Part shown: in pieces, positions 5,509 to 5,816 of the stretch | How the letters are laid out: every line of letters begins with the position of its first letter | How positions within the stretch are numbered: the stretch's first letter is position 1 | Origin: an uncultured Clostridia bacterium | Lineage (GTDB): Bacteria; Bacillota; Clostridia; TANB77; RGIG9151 | Direction: 5' to 3' | DNA length: 5,816 nt | NCBI GenBank assembly: GCA_934500865.1 | Contig: CAKSUD010000083.1 | Location: 1-5,816, forward strand | The notes under the pieces: model-generated | What the model was told of the DNA's origin: nothing | What the model saw: the letters and a program-made list of their open reading frames with translations, nothing else | Database searches by the model: none | Program-made: the position numbers and the translations under genes

Positions 5509-5672
5509 AATCTCACCCCCTTAACCACAAAAAAAGAACATCTTCCCATCTTATTTGGTTAAACCATTATTTTTGTGGGGTGGATGGTCCTCGCAAGGCG
5601 AAACAGTCCACTGGACTGTTTCTTTGTCGCTCATTTTTCGCCTTCGGCTCCAATTCGCTTCCTTGCTACCCG
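5509..5672. repeat. Tandem repeat, copy 1 (~165-bp unit with two hairpins)
   Basis: First complete unit of a direct repeat. Its left part holds CCACAAAAA (5525-5533) complementary to TTTTTGTGG (5570-5578), with an alternative TTAACC/GGTTAA pairing (5521-5526 with 5558-5563). Its right part holds a nested structure. An outer 9-bp stem AAGGCGAAA/TTTCGCCTT (5595-5603 with 5636-5644) shares three bases with an inner 10-bp palindrome AAACAGTCCA/TGGACTGTTT (5601-5610 with 5612-5621). The last part (5652-5672) joins to copy 2. The unit is richer in GC than the neighbouring genes. No conserved gene is visible in this stretch. It starts about 18 bp after a terminator. Confidence 0.9.
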
Positions 5673-5816
5673 AATCTCACCCCCTTAACCACAAAAAAAG
5701 AACATCTCCCCCATCTTATTTGGTTAAACCGTTATTTTCGTGGGGTGGATGGTCCTCGCAAGGCGAAACAGTCCACTGGACTGTTTCTTTGTCGCTCATT
5801 TTTCGCCTTCGGCTCC
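5673..5816. repeat. Tandem repeat, copy 2, cut by the window edge
   Basis: The second unit matches the first 143 bases of copy 1 with three substitutions and one inserted C. The insertion and a T-to-C change lie near 5708-5712; the other two changes correspond to 5566 A-to-G and 5574 T-to-C in copy 1. The last change breaks the middle of the left stem, while the right nested hairpin is identical in both copies. The window ends within the unit, so the number of copies is unknown. Confidence 0.9.

Noticed and set aside
5509..5816. CRISPR array
   Set aside because: The direct repeat is a long contiguous unit of about 165 bp with no short repeats separated by unique spacers, and there are no cas genes nearby.

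Overview
This 5.8 kb window is low-GC DNA from an endospore-forming member of the Firmicutes, most likely class Clostridia. The evidence is the AT-rich codon use, the strong GGAGG-type ribosome binding sites, the sporulation genes yabP and yabQ next to divIC and yabR, and a rho-rpmE neighbourhood. The genus cannot be fixed from the sequence.

Layout. Most genes lie on the minus strand, so they read right to left. From the right: yabP, yabQ and divIC form a tightly packed or overlapping set (5009 to 4074). A consensus SigA-type promoter in the divIC-yabR gap then drives yabR (S1 RNA-binding protein) and rho (transcription terminator), which ends at 2334. A small plus-strand DUF378 membrane-protein gene (2075-2287) converges on rho, and the two share a bidirectional terminator. 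Its promoter is back-to-back with that of rpmE (ribosomal protein L31, minus strand, 1864-1655). Further left is an M14-family metallopeptidase with an N-terminal peptidoglycan-binding domain and a LysM domain (1559-285). Next comes a tRNA-Thr(CGT) gene (206-131) with its own promoter and terminator. The first ~15 bases hold the ribosome binding site of another minus-strand gene lying outside the window.

On the right, a 116-residue protein I do not recognise (5111-5461) is transcribed divergently from yabP and ends in a clear intrinsic terminator. The remaining ~310 bp hold two copies of a ~165-bp tandem repeat, the second cut off by the window edge. Each copy can fold into two hairpins, one with a near-perfect palindromic core.

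How the parts relate. The yabP-yabQ-divIC-yabR order is the conserved sporulation/division cluster known from Bacillus. Here rho follows yabR, where Bacillus subtilis has other genes, and rpmE lies just beyond, as it does next to rho in Bacillus. The window thus appears to join two conserved neighbourhoods. Two genes concern the cell wall or spore envelope (M14 peptidase, YabQ), one division (DivIC), and the rest gene expression (Rho, L31, tRNA-Thr, YabR). I see no defence system, CRISPR array, phage or transposase gene. The least explained items are the structured tandem repeat and the divergent 116-residue protein.
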